Below are positions 1 to 9,719 of a DNA stretch of 64,000 bases, piece after piece. How positions within the stretch are numbered: position 1 is the first letter of the stretch; each line of letters starts with the position of its first letter. A program made the translations under genes and the position numbers. The notes under the pieces are model-generated. The model made no database searches, was not told the origin of the DNA, and saw only the letters and a list, made by a program, of their open reading frames with translations. The stretch is from Chrysophaeum taylorii (lineage: Eukaryota; Sar; Pelagophyceae; Pelagomonadales; Pelagomonadaceae). The stretch is taken from NCBI GenBank assembly GCA_029834535.1, contig JAQMWT010000588.1, forward strand, positions 29,813 to 93,812, in the 5' to 3' direction.

Positions 1-454
1 CGAGAATAACCTCGTCTACGGCAACGAGCTCTGGGCCCCGCATCCCGTCGCCGTCGTCCGGGGGAACTGCGGCTTTGCCGTCCGCCCGTCGTTTTTCACC
101 CCAAATCTCTGGACCGAGATGGCCGCGGCCCCCAAGGGGGCGACGCTCATGGACGACGTGTGGATTTCGGGCCACCTCGCCCGCAACGGCGTCCCCCGAT
201 TCGTCGTGCCCTTCGATCCGGACCAGTTCACGAGATCACCCGAGTTTACGGGCGTGAGGACTCTCGACGCCGACCTCGGGGCGCGAGATAATAAAAAAGC
301 AAGAGGAGCACCCCTCGATCGGAAGACGGCGAACGAGGCTTCCCTCGCCTACTTCAAGTCCGAGTGGGACGTGGTTTGGTCCCCCCCCAACCCCACCGTG
401 CGACGACGACGTCGTCGCGACGGCGCCTCCTCCTCGCGGCGTTATTACTGGTGA
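1..454 (+). CDS. Glycosyltransferase-like protein, C-terminal end (5' truncated)
   Basis: The reading frame is open from base 2 to the TGA at 452-454, so only the last 150 residues are in the window. The segment around codons 50-65 reads MDDVWISGHLARNGVPRFVV. This D-D-x-W-x-S-G-x-L pattern followed by a hydrophobic strand occurs in GT-A type glycosyltransferase-like proteins of algae and large DNA viruses. The downstream N-E-A-S-L-A-Y-F segment before the end fits the same group. The tail is Arg/Ser-rich. The stop overlaps the end of the convergent cofactor C gene by 10 bp. The assignment to a glycosyltransferase is inference from motif memory; the exact family and substrate are unknown. Confidence 0.5.
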   Translation, partial: ENNLVYGNELWAPHPVAVVRGNCGFAVRPSFFTPNLWTEMAAAPKGATLMDDVWISGHLARNGVPRFVVPFDPDQFTRSPEFTGVRTLDADLGARDNKKARGAPLDRKTANEASLAYFKSEWDVVWSPPNPTVRRRRRRDGASSSRRYYW

Positions 455-1419
455 AACGAGAGACCGAGCCGCTTCGCGTCGGCGCGGGCAGACTCCGGCA
501 GCGGCTCGTGGTGGTGAGGGGTGTCCTTCTCCGTTAGAAGGGCCCAGTTGGGCGAGGGGGTTGGCTTGAGCCACTTGAAGTCCTGGACGTCGCGCCACGC
601 GTTGGCGACTACGGGGACGTCCCCGACGCCGGCGAGGCTTTCGTCCTCCCATCGCGCCCCATATTTTCCAAATCGAATCGACGTGGCGTCCTCGATGACA
701 GGACCTGTCGCCGTCGCGACAAAGAATTCGGAATCGCACGTATCGTGGACTCGTAGCTGCCTCGCGACGAACCAGACCCTCGAGCGACGGGTATTGGCGA
801 CGTAGGCGGGTCCCATGATGCCTCCGCAATAAATGTCGCACCCCTCAACATTTCGCACGCGGAGGGCAGAGAGCCGAGCGGACGCAATGACGACGCAATC
901 GACCAGGTCTTCGAGCTCGAGCTCGGCGTCGCGAACTTCCCACGTCAGCACCCGCCCGCGCTCCCCGAAAAAACCGACTCGCTCCCCAACCTCGATCGGC
1001 CTCGTCGCGGTCACGGGCTGCTGCTGCTTGGAGGGTTTGGCGGCTTCGAGTTTCTTTTTGAATCCAAACTTCTTCGGACGCGACGGCGCGACGGCCTTCC
1101 GCACCTTCTCGATCGCAGCCTCCACCTCCTTCGCCTCGCGCGTCGCCCGCTTTACGTCGTATGCCGGCAGCCACGCCGCAGCGACGCGGACCTGCTCGGA
1201 CAATGCCTTGGCCCGCGCCTCGAGAGAGGCGACGGCCTCCTTCTCGACGACGGTTGCTGCCGCCGCCGCCTTCTTAACAGCCTCGCGCTCCGCGCCGAAC
1301 GACGCCCAAAACACCTCCGCCGACTCGTCGTCCTCCCCTTTGATGGCCCTCCGGGCTTCCCACCGCTCGCGCAACGCCGCGTGCCGCGCCCTCGACGCCA
1401 ACGCGAACTCCTCAGCCAT
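445..1419 (-). CDS. TBCC: Tubulin-folding cofactor C (TBCC)-like
   Basis: 324 residues without introns. Residues 1 to about 110 are charged and Ala-rich and predicted helical, as in the spectrin-like N-terminal domain of cofactor C. The C-terminal part (about 145-310) looks like the C-CAP/cofactor C beta-helix: it has the VARQLRVHD segment, matching the family Q-L-R motif that carries the GTPase-activating arginine, followed by VATATGPVIEDATSIRFGKY. In the family this protein completes alpha/beta-tubulin heterodimer assembly by stimulating GTP hydrolysis on beta-tubulin. The ATG at 1419 is 31 bp from the start of the divergent gene. Length agrees with known TBCC proteins (about 320-350). Other RP2/TBCC-domain proteins are an alternative, but the helical N-terminus favours TBCC. 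Confidence 0.85.
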   Translation of the reverse strand: MAEEFALASRARHAALRERWEARRAIKGEDDESAEVFWASFGAEREAVKKAAAAATVVEKEAVASLEARAKALSEQVRVAAAWLPAYDVKRATREAKEVEAAIEKVRKAVAPSRPKKFGFKKKLEAAKPSKQQQPVTATRPIEVGERVGFFGERGRVLTWEVRDAELELEDLVDCVVIASARLSALRVRNVEGCDIYCGGIMGPAYVANTRRSRVWFVARQLRVHDTCDSEFFVATATGPVIEDATSIRFGKYGARWEDESLAGVGDVPVVANAWRDVQDFKWLKPTPSPNWALLTEKDTPHHHEPLPESARADAKRLGLSFHQ

Positions 1420-1450
1420 CCTTTTACCAATAATTAATTAAATTACCCTG
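1420..1450. promoter_or_regulatory. 31-bp divergent intergenic spacer
   Basis: The AT-rich spacer holds TAATTAATTAAATTA between the start codons of the cofactor C gene and the gene at 1451. Both transcription starts and 5' leaders must lie here or inside the coding regions, so it is probably a shared bidirectional promoter. No defined motif was recognised. Confidence 0.35.
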
Positions 1451-2231
1451 ATGTTGTCGTTTGCGGTCGTCCTCGCGATGGCGCAAGTCTTCGTGCGCCT
1501 CTCCCCCCTCGTCGGGGGACCCAAGTTCCTGCGCGTCCACACGGCCTGCTTCGTCGAGGAGGACGATCTCCTCGTCGGCTTCGACTTCTTGCCGGCGAAT
1601 CCTACGAGTCCGGAAACTTTTCGACGCCTCCTCACCTTGCAGCCCTGCCCGGGGATCGTTCGCGAGCTCCGCGTCCCGCGAGCCGCGCGCGACCTCGACG
1701 ACTTCTTGGTGCCCATCGGCGACCTCGCCTGCGACCTCGACGCGATGTGCGGGTCGTGTCGACGACCAACTTGAAAATTTTCGCAGGCGAGACTTGGCCC
1801 TAAACGACCGCGAGGAAGATCTGCACCTCCTGACGAATCCGTGCTGGCGCCACTCTTTTGCCCTCGCTCAAAAAGCGACCGGTCGCTCCGCCTGGGATGT
1901 CGCGTGGGCTCTTGCCGCCCACGTCCTGGCGTCCGGCCCGTCCGACGCTCGGCCCCTCGCGTCCCGCCGACGCGACGACGCGCCGCCGCCCGATGCCACT
2001 CGCCTCGAAAGGGCATTCGAGGCAGAGAAGGCCAGGCGCTTCGGCGTCGACATCGCAGACCTCCTGAGCGACGAGGATCGTTCGAAGGCCGCGAGGGCTG
2101 CCCGCAGCTTTCAACAAGCACTCGAACGAGAGGAACGCGACCCCCTCGCGAGCCCGACCCAAAATGTCGCCGACCAAGACGACGACGACGACGACCACCC
2201 TTCTCGAGAGATCGTTCGCCGACCGTCGTAG
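1451..2231 (+). CDS. Conserved-looking unknown protein, one 40-nt intron
   Basis: Exon 1 (1451-1746) starts MLSFAVVLAMAQVFVRLS, possibly a short signal sequence, then has FLRVHTACFVEEDDLLVGFD and a P-x-x-P-T-S-P-E-T-F-R-R-L-L segment. The frame then shifts by one. A GT-AG intron at 1747-1786 (40 nt) restores the frame and gives DLDAMRDLALNDREEDLHLL across the join. A 34-nt alternative (1753-1786) also keeps the frame. Exon 2 (1787-2231) continues TNPCWRHSFALAQKATGRSA and ends in a low-complexity D-rich segment. The spliced product is 246 residues. The first half resembles small plant and algal proteins of unknown function that share an R-V-H-T...D-F-x-P pattern, but I cannot name a family. 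The intron size matches others in the window. Confidence 0.6.
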
Positions 2232-2622
2232 TGGATCCGAAGCGTCCTTGGACTTTTTTTTTGTCGCGCGGGGGCTTTTTTTCTCTGCGCCGTAATCCAT
2301 TTTTTAATCTCTCTTGTTGAAAGTTGCGAGTTCGTGCACCCTCGCACGCCAGATCGGCATTGACTACGACGACCATGATGGGCTCAAGGACCGCTGGACT
2401 CTCTCTCTTTAGTGGAGGCGACGTTCGTCGTCTGACGCGCGCGCGTCGCCGACTCAGTGCGACCGCTCTGGCCCCAAAGACGACGACCACTATCTCGGCC
2501 CACTGCTATGCCAAGCCTATGGTGGTGGGATACCCTCATCCTGTGGACGACCGTTATCCGGTACGCACTGCAGGATTTTCTTCTGCCGACCAGGCGACGC
2601 ATGAGATATTAGTAGGAGTAGC
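2232..2622. other. Intergenic, no gene supported
   Basis: Holds the 3' flank of the preceding gene and the leader of the tubulin ligase gene. Short open frames on both strands (such as 2324-2734) lack recognisable features and overlap the start of the next gene out of frame. Confidence 0.5.
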
Positions 2623-5600
2623 ATGCTCGCGCTGCCCCAATGCAGAGATCACCACTTTCTCCTACAGGACACCTCGGAGGGATGCTATCGCAACCTCAAA
2701 CTCGGCCTCGAGCGTCGCGGCTGGAAGGCTGTGACATCGGCGGAGCCGCCGAAAGGCAGTCGCCAAAAGCGCAATGTTCCGGACTTGTATTGGACCATCG
2801 ACGAGCGTTCGATCGACTACGATCGCTTGCAAGACGACCAAGTGGCCAACCATTTCAAGGATATTGCATCGGTCGCGACCAAAGCGGGACTGACCCGATC
2901 GATGGGCGAGCTGCATTGGTGTACCTCGGGAGTATCCGCCGACGAAGTCGCGTACTTCCCGCGAAGCTACGCGCTCGATGACGCGACGGCGCGTGCCTTT
3001 TTCGTGGAGGACTTCAAACGAACCGCGGCTGCTGCAGTGCTCAAGACGGTTGTCGAGGAGCCTGCTCAAACAGCAGTTCCGATCATTCCGCGCCTCGTCG
3101 AATTGGCGCTCCGGGTCTGCGCGTGCTGGCTCAACGAACTCGAGGCGCACCCGAGCAAAATCGATCTCTTGGGCGCCGCGACATCGGTCCTAAGCGACGT
3201 CGAATGGGACGAGCTACTTGAATACTCTTACGGCACTGTCGGACACAGTAGTACGACCGCGGAGGCGCGCCATCGCGGCGTACGACAGCAGACGGAACGT
3301 TGTTCCAAGAAGAAGAAGAAGAAGAAGAATGCAACGAGACCTCCATTTGTCAGGCCGAACAGCGCAAGGCCTGCTAGTATGCGCAGTAGGAATGAGCACG
3401 TAAGGCTCGTCCCTTGCGACGACAACGTTCCCCGAGACGATAGCGTCCTCGCCGCCGGTGTCCGAAGCTTGCAGGAGCTCGGCCGCCGCTGCCGAATAGG
3501 GGATGGTGGCCTTCAAGCGACGAAACCTCAATGTCGGGTTACAGAGTCGGTCATGCGACAACCAGCCTTGTCAGTTCAAGCAACCATCGTGCATCTCCGC
3601 GACACCTCGGCTGGCATAGTAGAGCGTCTCCAAGCTCTGTGGCCGCAATGGGGAATCGACGGCTACAAAAATATTTGGATTGTAAAGGCCCCTGAGGCAT
3701 GCCGAGGGCACGGAATTGTGCTTCGACGACGCTTGAGTCAAATTCTGGCGCTCGCAGAACGCATGGGTGGTCGAGTAGTGCAAAAGTACGTTGAAAACCC
3801 GTTGCTTTGGCACTGCGATGAGCATACGAGCGAGGACGGAGAACCACGTTCTCCGCCGCTCGATCGCGTTAAGTTCGACCTACGCTTGTGGTGCCTCTTC
3901 GTGTGCAACAAGCAGCGAGTGCAAACCTATCTTTACGAACCGTGCTATGCAAGACTTTGCTCAGAACCATTTTCGCTCGACGAGGAATACCTAAACAATC
4001 CACTCGTCCACCTCACGAACTTGGCGGTGCAGCGACGGGAGAGGCCACCTGATCCAAGAACAAGCAAGACGTCAAGCGACGAAAGCCTCATGCGGACGCA
4101 AGCAGCGCTCGAGGCTCAACTTGACGGCTCAAAGGGCCAGTCCTTGTGGTTCACGTGGGTCCGACCTCGTATTTCCCGCATTCTTGCCGGGCTCAGCGCA
4201 GCAGTCGTCGCGAACGCGTCGCCTCGCGTTCGTAGCTTCGAGCTTATCGGCGTTGACATCGTCCTCGACGAGGACGCCACACCATGGCTACTCGAAGCTA
4301 ACCTGTCGCCGGCGCTTGCAAGGCGGTCAGAATCGCAGGCGAACAATATCGAAAATATGCTCGACGGGGTCCTCCGCCGCACTATCGATCAGTGGTTGCC
4401 TCGCGGTCACCCAGGGCAGCAGCAAGAGCGCATCATTATGGACGGCTGGACATTTATTTGTGAGCACAGCATACCGCCGCCGTTGCCGCAATACAACACG
4501 CGGTCGTTCGACATGCAAGTCGTCGGCACCAGGCGACTGGGGCGTGAATTGCGCAGCTTTGATGGAAACGTGAGTCGACTCGGTGCGTGGCACAAACTTC
4601 GAAGGTGGTGGCGTCATGCTCGGGCATTGCGTGCAATGCGATTGCTACGTCGCACCGACGCCCAAAAGTCTATCGCTCGTGTCGCACGCCAACGAGCGCG
4701 ACGAAAGGCAACAGCCGCCACACGCCTTCAGACGATGTGGCACAACGTAATTTCAAAGAAACAGGCGCGAGCAGTTTTGCGGAGCAGGTTGCACGCAATC
4801 ATACTTGCCCAGTCTCTACTTCGAAGGCGGCATGCAACTATTCGAGTGCATCGCGCGCTGCAACAACGCCAGATGGCGGCTCGCGTTCTAACAGCCGCAG
4901 CGCACGCCTGGTATCAGAGACATCTAATGGCAAAACAAATACGAGCTATCAACTTGGCGTGTTGCGTCGCAAAATGCTCGCTGGAGGCAGCCACGACAGC
5001 AACTTCGGCTACAGAACGGTTTTTGCTCTCAAGCAACACTTCGAGACGAAAGCTAGATGCCCGACGATGGCATGCGGCCGTCAAGCTCCAGACCCACGCG
5101 CGCACACGCGCTGTTTGGCGGCAAGCTGCGTCAGAGCGATATCTACGGCATAGCATCGCGGCTGCCATACGGATACAGTTCAGCGTGCGCAAGCACGCTG
5201 CGCGCCGAGCGAAATATGCGACACGCTTGCAACATGCGATCCGAGTGTGTTTCTGCATCTATCGCCACCGAACTGCAATCCAGCAAAGAGCCGCGAGCAT
5301 TACTTTGCAGAGGCATGTTCGTCAACTCCTACGTGCGGGGATCTGTGAACGGGGACTCGCCAAGCTCCTGACATTAAGCATACATGCCACGTTTGCGCGA
5401 GTGTATACGCGAGCAAAAATGTCGAAACGGAGAGCTGCGCCCAAGATGGTTGCGCGCATTGCGTCACGAGAGCTTACACTTGAGAAATTCATGGCCAACA
5501 TTGGCCTCGATCTGGCAGAAGAGCAAGAAACATGCTTGAATCAGCATCCGTTGGTCGCAGAGGAATCAGTATGTGTAGCCACTCCGTGCGACGGATCAAC

Positions 5601-6060
5601 GGCGTCTGCTACGAGGACAGAGACCGTCACAGAACCTCAAGATCCGATTCCATACGAGAACGAATGTCAAAATGACCCCGATACTGAAGAGTTTCTTCTG
5701 GAAGTGTCCAAGGTCCATAATAGGATGATGTCCTGTCCGAAAAAATCGAGCCTACGGTGGAGACCAAAGGACTCGAAACGCAACAAGCAACGTCGAAAGC
5801 AGGCACCGGTGCCAGTCTTTACGAACGTCTTATCTTCCCATCTCCGCAAGCCTCGCCGCGGAGACACGGTGGCCCGTAAGACACGGCTCAAAAAATCGGC
5901 GAACAAAATTGCCTCCCTGTATTCGTCGGAGACATCTCGCGTATTAAACTCGCCTAAAGCGTCACTGGACAAATCGAAGGAAATTTCTGCTTCGTCGGAT
6001 TTTGTACCATCATTCTGGGCAGGTACGCCTAGGATCCTGACTTTTAACAGGAGAGACTAG
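2623..6060 (+). CDS. TTLL3/8-like tubulin ligase with C-terminal IQ-motif tail
   Basis: A 1,145-residue single-exon frame. The N-terminal third has the order seen in TTLL3/TTLL8 glycine ligases: RNLKLGLERRGW (about 22), WTIDER...DYDRLQDDQVANHF (57-80), ATKAGL, and YFPRSYALDD...FFVEDFKRTA (about 110-135). The ATP-grasp core follows: NIWIVKAPEACRGHGI (about 350), VVQKYVENPLLW (about 388), KFDLRLWCLF (about 418), and GVDIVLDEDATPWLLEANLS (about 543-565), whose E-A-N-L-S carries the usual metal ligands. Residues about 660-930 are basic with repeated I/L-Q-x-x-x-R-x-x-x segments, read as IQ (calmodulin-binding) motifs. A Lys run near residue 230 is low complexity and could be an insertion or a missed intron. 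Expected role: polymodification (monoglycylation) of axonemal tubulin. The exact amino acid added cannot be read from sequence. Confidence 0.85.
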   Translation: MLALPQCRDHHFLLQDTSEGCYRNLKLGLERRGWKAVTSAEPPKGSRQKRNVPDLYWTIDERSIDYDRLQDDQVANHFKDIASVATKAGLTRSMGELHWCTSGVSADEVAYFPRSYALDDATARAFFVEDFKRTAAAAVLKTVVEEPAQTAVPIIPRLVELALRVCACWLNELEAHPSKIDLLGAATSVLSDVEWDELLEYSYGTVGHSSTTAEARHRGVRQQTERCSKKKKKKKNATRPPFVRPNSARPASMRSRNEHVRLVPCDDNVPRDDSVLAAGVRSLQELGRRCRIGDGGLQATKPQCRVTESVMRQPALSVQATIVHLRDTSAGIVERLQALWPQWGIDGYKNIWIVKAPEACRGHGIVLRRRLSQILALAERMGGRVVQKYVENPLLWHCDEHTSEDGEPRSPPLDRVKFDLRLWCLFVCNKQRVQTYLYEPCYARLCSEPFSLDEEYLNNPLVHLTNLAVQRRERPPDPRTSKTSSDESLMRTQAALEAQLDGSKGQSLWFTWVRPRISRILAGLSAAVVANASPRVRSFELIGVDIVLDEDATPWLLEANLSPALARRSESQANNIENMLDGVLRRTIDQWLPRGHPGQQQERIIMDGWTFICEHSIPPPLPQYNTRSFDMQVVGTRRLGRELRSFDGNVSRLGAWHKLRRWWRHARALRAMRLLRRTDAQKSIARVARQRARRKATAATRLQTMWHNVISKKQARAVLRSRLHAIILAQSLLRRRHATIRVHRALQQRQMAARVLTAAAHAWYQRHLMAKQIRAINLACCVAKCSLEAATTATSATERFLLSSNTSRRKLDARRWHAAVKLQTHARTRAVWRQAASERYLRHSIAAAIRIQFSVRKHAARRAKYATRLQHAIRVCFCIYRHRTAIQQRAASITLQRHVRQLLRAGICERGLAKLLTLSIHATFARVYTRAKMSKRRAAPKMVARIASRELTLEKFMANIGLDLAEEQETCLNQHPLVAEESVCVATPCDGSTASATRTETVTEPQDPIPYENECQNDPDTEEFLLEVSKVHNRMMSCPKKSSLRWRPKDSKRNKQRRKQAPVPVFTNVLSSHLRKPRRGDTVARKTRLKKSANKIASLYSSETSRVLNSPKASLDKSKEISASSDFVPSFWAGTPRILTFNRRD

Positions 6061-6435
6061 TCACGTGTTGGCTCTCCTCAAAGCATCTGACGTGACAAGA
6101 CTCGTCACACTTAGTGTTACGCCAGTCACGATGACACTTATTGATCTCAGCCATGGTCGGCGATTACGGGGCCCATGAGAAGCACCGCACCGAGTTGTTC
6201 CCCGAAAAGCCCAACAGACACTTTGCATGAGACTCTCGTTCGGACCCCACGGAACCATTGCAAAAAAGAGCCTCGACAAATACGCTCGGCCTCACTGCGG
6301 AACCGCCTTGTGCACTAGAATACCCAGAACCAATTTGCCCATAGAGCTCCCTGCACGCGGCACTTAAGATAACCGCAGCTGAGGCGCAGCTAACTAGCAA
6401 CTCAGTAAGACACAAATGACGTTAACCTAGAATGC
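6061..6435. other. Convergent intergenic region
   Basis: 3' flanks of the tubulin ligase and the armadillo-repeat gene. No supported coding region or RNA gene. Confidence 0.5.
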
Positions 6436-7695
6436 TTAGTCCAAAAGGCCTGGAGTACCGCTGCCGTACTCGTCGGAAACTCGATTGTACCTGCCTTTAC
6501 CATGGCGTGCAACGGGATTGAGCGTCGCAAAGACTTCGTCTTTCTTGTCTGCCTTGGTCGGCTTCTTTGGCCTCGAAGTCGCGCCCGCACCGTAGACAGC
6601 GTCTTCGAGCTGTTTGTTGGTCCAGACGCTGCGCAAGCTGAGAGGCAAAGCGACCTTGTCCTCTGGGCGGATTTTGGTGTCATTGTCTCGACGAAGGACG
6701 TCGACAACACATGTCTGGATCTGTTCTCGTTGGAAGCGTTCGACGTTGGTGCTGACGGTCGACAACGCCCCCAGCGCCCACATCACTTGCTGTTGGACTT
6801 CACGGTCGTTGTTAAAGTTGGTGTAAGTGAGTTTTAGGGCCTTGACAGCGCCTCGCTTCCCCAAATCGGAGGCGAGAGGGGAACTCTCCGCCATCAAAGT
6901 GATGGCGAGGCAGGCCTTCCACTGCACCTCGAAGGACTTGGGATGCTTGAGCATAGCGTTGACCACCGCCTCCGGAGCGTTGCACGACAACAGGGCTGCC
7001 TCGACATCTGTCGGGCGACGCCCAAACTCTGTGAGTGCGTCGAGACCTGCGTCCTGGACTTGCTGGCTCCACAGGTGGCTGTTCATGTGGTTCAGGACAG
7101 TACGCACAAGCGAGGCCATATCGGCACTGCGATGCCTGGTGACGCTGTCGACGGCCGAATTGGCTCGCTGGCGCCGGTCGTTGCTCATAATCCGCCCAAG
7201 CTCAATCGCGCATTTTAGGTCGACATTGTTCATTGCACACGCGCAGCAGATACGGATCTCGCGCTGTGCGAGGTTACTGGATCTCGATGTCAAAACCTTT
7301 ATGAGCTTTTTCGTTGCCTGTTGCACCTCTCGGTCGTCGCTGTGGACATTCAGACAGTTTTCTGTTATCGCGAGGCCTCCGAACTCAAGGACGCGGTCCG
7401 CCTCGCTCTGACTGCGGCTCGCGATCATGGTAATAGCGCGCACGGCGCAAGTCGCTACAGGCATGTCGTCTAGCCACACCTTGAGCACGTCGATGAGCAT
7501 CTCGATGCCCGACAACTCGCTTATGACCTTCAAGTTTCCTCGTCGAATCGGCCACCACCGCACGCGCCGCGAGATTGACTCGCAGCCCTCGAGTGCGAAC
7601 TCGCGATCGCTCGGAGTCAGCGAGCCGTGCATCTTGTTGATTAGTGTCCTCGTGTCCATCATGCGTATCTCCAGGTGCTCCCAGGTGCAGAACAT
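6436..7695 (-). CDS. Armadillo-repeat protein
   Basis: 419 residues, single exon, ATG at 7695. The body is all-helical with repeating segments of about 42 residues, such as ELSGIEMLIDVLKVW...ATCAVRAITMIAS, QVQDAGLDALTEFGRR, QWKACLAITLMAES and QQVMWALGALSTVSTNVERF, typical of ARM repeats. The C-terminus is charged and Lys-rich (SRPKKPTKADKKDE) and probably disordered. ARM proteins are binding scaffolds, so no enzymatic role is expected. The location beside a tubulin ligase is suggestive of a cytoskeletal role but is only inference. No closer family recognised. Confidence 0.7.
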   Translation of the reverse strand: MFCTWEHLEIRMMDTRTLINKMHGSLTPSDREFALEGCESISRRVRWWPIRRGNLKVISELSGIEMLIDVLKVWLDDMPVATCAVRAITMIASRSQSEADRVLEFGGLAITENCLNVHSDDREVQQATKKLIKVLTSRSSNLAQREIRICCACAMNNVDLKCAIELGRIMSNDRRQRANSAVDSVTRHRSADMASLVRTVLNHMNSHLWSQQVQDAGLDALTEFGRRPTDVEAALLSCNAPEAVVNAMLKHPKSFEVQWKACLAITLMAESSPLASDLGKRGAVKALKLTYTNFNNDREVQQQVMWALGALSTVSTNVERFQREQIQTCVVDVLRRDNDTKIRPEDKVALPLSLRSVWTNKQLEDAVYGAGATSRPKKPTKADKKDEVFATLNPVARHGKGRYNRVSDEYGSGTPGLLD

Positions 7696-8185
7696 AGCAT
7701 ATATCCCGTCGGTTGCCGCTCCACGTCATCTTGCGAAATCTTCAACCAAATCCATGGTGAGATTCTCTGCCGCGCCGCGGCGGCGGGCGCCACGAAGTAC
7801 GCACAGTGCGCGAGACGATCACAACGCGAGAATTTGGCCGTGTCATAACATATGACCTCTCTCCTCTTTCAAAGTTCACAGACCTCCTCCGGCCCTCATC
7901 AAGGAGAATGCTGTCGTCGGTTCGCAGAGGGCGACTTCTTCGGGTCGAGCACTGTGTACCTAACTGCAAGGAGACGAAAATATTCTGTCACGATGTTTGT
8001 CCCAAACGAGATTGTCTGGTGCTGCTGATGAATCTTCAAAAATCTATCCATCGCAACGACGTCTGTCTCTTCTAGAGACGACGACGACGACGGCGACGGC
8101 GACGACGCCTTGAGGATTAGACATCGACAAAGAACAGCTACTACAGGGTGCATCATCAGCACATGCACAATACATAAAAACGACA
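7696..8185. other. Intergenic, no gene supported
   Basis: About 490 bp between the ARM-repeat start and the DnaJ stop. It holds a GAC/GGC triplet-rich stretch near 8079-8106. The small frame at 7899-8186 (-) looks like a chance frame. Confidence 0.45.
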
Positions 8186-9694
8186 CTAAACAAAGGACGG
8201 GAAGTGTTCTTTGATCATGGAACGCGTAGCCGCATCGAGAGTTCCTGGGAATCGGACGTCGTATTCGACGTGGAGGTCGCCGCGTTGCGCGGGGTCGACC
8301 ACGCGCGGCATGCCCTCGCCAACAATGCGAACGACCATCCCGGGGGTTGTGATCTCACCGGGATGGGCGACGAGGTTAACGCGGTGGCCGCCGAGGTGGT
8401 CGATGTAGGTGCTGAAGCCGACGAGGGCATCTCGGAGCGAGATAGCGACGGTGGTGAAGAGATCGTCGTCGACGCGGGCGAAACGGTCGTGTTTTTGCAC
8501 GATGAGTTTGAGGACAACATCGCCGTGCAGGGCGTTTGGGAGCTGCGGTGCAGCTCCTGGGAAGCGGACGACGTCGCCGTCGCGCGCGCCCCTCGGGACG
8601 TAGAAGTCGAGGTTGACTCGGTCGACGCGGCACCGCTCCTTGGAGGCTTGACGCTGTTTCTGGTCGACCATGAACGGACCGAGTCTCGCCTTGACGACAA
8701 CGGTCTCGTCGGGGCAGCGTGTCGTGCATTTCGAACACCGCGAGGGTTGCGTGGTTTGGCCGACGCCGCATCCGCGGCAGACGACGCGCTTTTCAATCGC
8801 GACCGACATGTTCGAGCCGTGGAACATAGTCTCGAGCGTGACGTGGGTCTGCGCGTCGACCGTTGGCGCGCGCGGCACGTGCTTCTCTTTGTCGAGCTTG
8901 GCCATGAGCGAAAAGCCGCCGGCATCGTACGCCTCGCGTCGCGCCGCGTCCGACAGCACGTCGAAGGCGTAACGGACCTCCTTGAAGCGCTCGTTCGCCT
9001 CTACCGCGCGCTCGACGCCAAATCGTTGTCTGACCTTGTCGGGATGCAAAGTCCGACTTAGTTCGCGCCACGCCTTTTTGATCTCTGGGTCCGAGGCCGC
9101 ATCCTCGATGCCCATGATCTCGTAGAGCGACTCCTGCCGTGCGCACGCCTCTGAACACACGAGCGGCTCGCGCTCGTGCTCGATCGAATCGCACCCGCTC
9201 CGGAACACTCGCCGTCCGAGGCCACACTCGCAGTATCCCGCGACCCCGGGCCGAACGAGGTCGCGACAGGTCTGGTCGCGCGCCGGGTCCGGCGGCCCCG
9301 TAGCCTCGCACGTCGAAGAAGCCCTCCACCCCCCCGCGCACAGCTCGCGCTCGAACGTCTGGCACGCGCGACTGCACGTGAACGGCGCGTGCGAGCAGGT
9401 CGACGCTCGAGCTCGCGAGCCGTCTTCGCTGCGCGCACGCGTGAGCTCTCGACGACCACCCACACCTCACCATTCGCAATAGCCGCTCGCGCCGTCGGTG
9501 ATCAGCGCCTCGCAGTCCCGATCCATTCGACTCTCGCGTCGTCCGTGCGGCGAGCATCCGCCCGTTTGCCGCCAGGCTACGCATCTTCGCTCTGTCTGAG
9601 GCGTGCACACCCCGACCTCGCACGCCTCGAGGCTCGCGTCCCCCGCCACCCTTCGACGAACCACCAACGAGACCACCAACAACCACCACCTCAT
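8186..9694 (-). CDS. Secretory-pathway DnaJ protein with tandem GYCEC cysteine-rich repeats
   Basis: Exon 1 is 9694-9471 and exon 2 is 9428-8186. The 42-nt GT-AG intron removes an in-frame TGA at 9469-9467 and joins G-Y-C-E to C-E-D. The product is 488 residues. MRWWLLVVSLVV is a signal peptide. Two cysteine-rich repeats follow, each with a D-x-x-C near a G-Y-C-E-C core, then a C-x-H-x-P-F-x-C type segment. The J domain (LYEIMGIEDAASDPEIKKAW...LHPDKV) contains the HPD triad. After it come a reduced zinc-finger-like cluster (CRGCGVGQTT...CSKCTTRCPD) and DnaJ C-terminal beta domains with the usual GDVVLKLIVQKHDRF and GEGMPRV elements. Expected role: Hsp70 co-chaperone in the ER lumen. The cysteine-rich repeats before the J domain are not part of standard ER DnaJ proteins and may bind glycan or client. 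Confidence 0.8.
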
Positions 9695-9719
9695 TTTGGG
9701 ACAAGGGTTTACTGTTTAT

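Noticed and set aside
1438-2490. 350-codon minus-strand frame opposite the unknown gene
   Set aside because: Arg-rich composition typical of antisense to GC-rich codons. The plus strand has a signal-like start, a sensible splice and domain-like sequence.
9467-9472. In-frame TGA in the cysteine-rich DnaJ protein as a possible selenocysteine codon
   Set aside because: A 42-nt GT-AG intron removes it and restores the repeated G-Y-C-E-C motif, so splicing is the simpler explanation.
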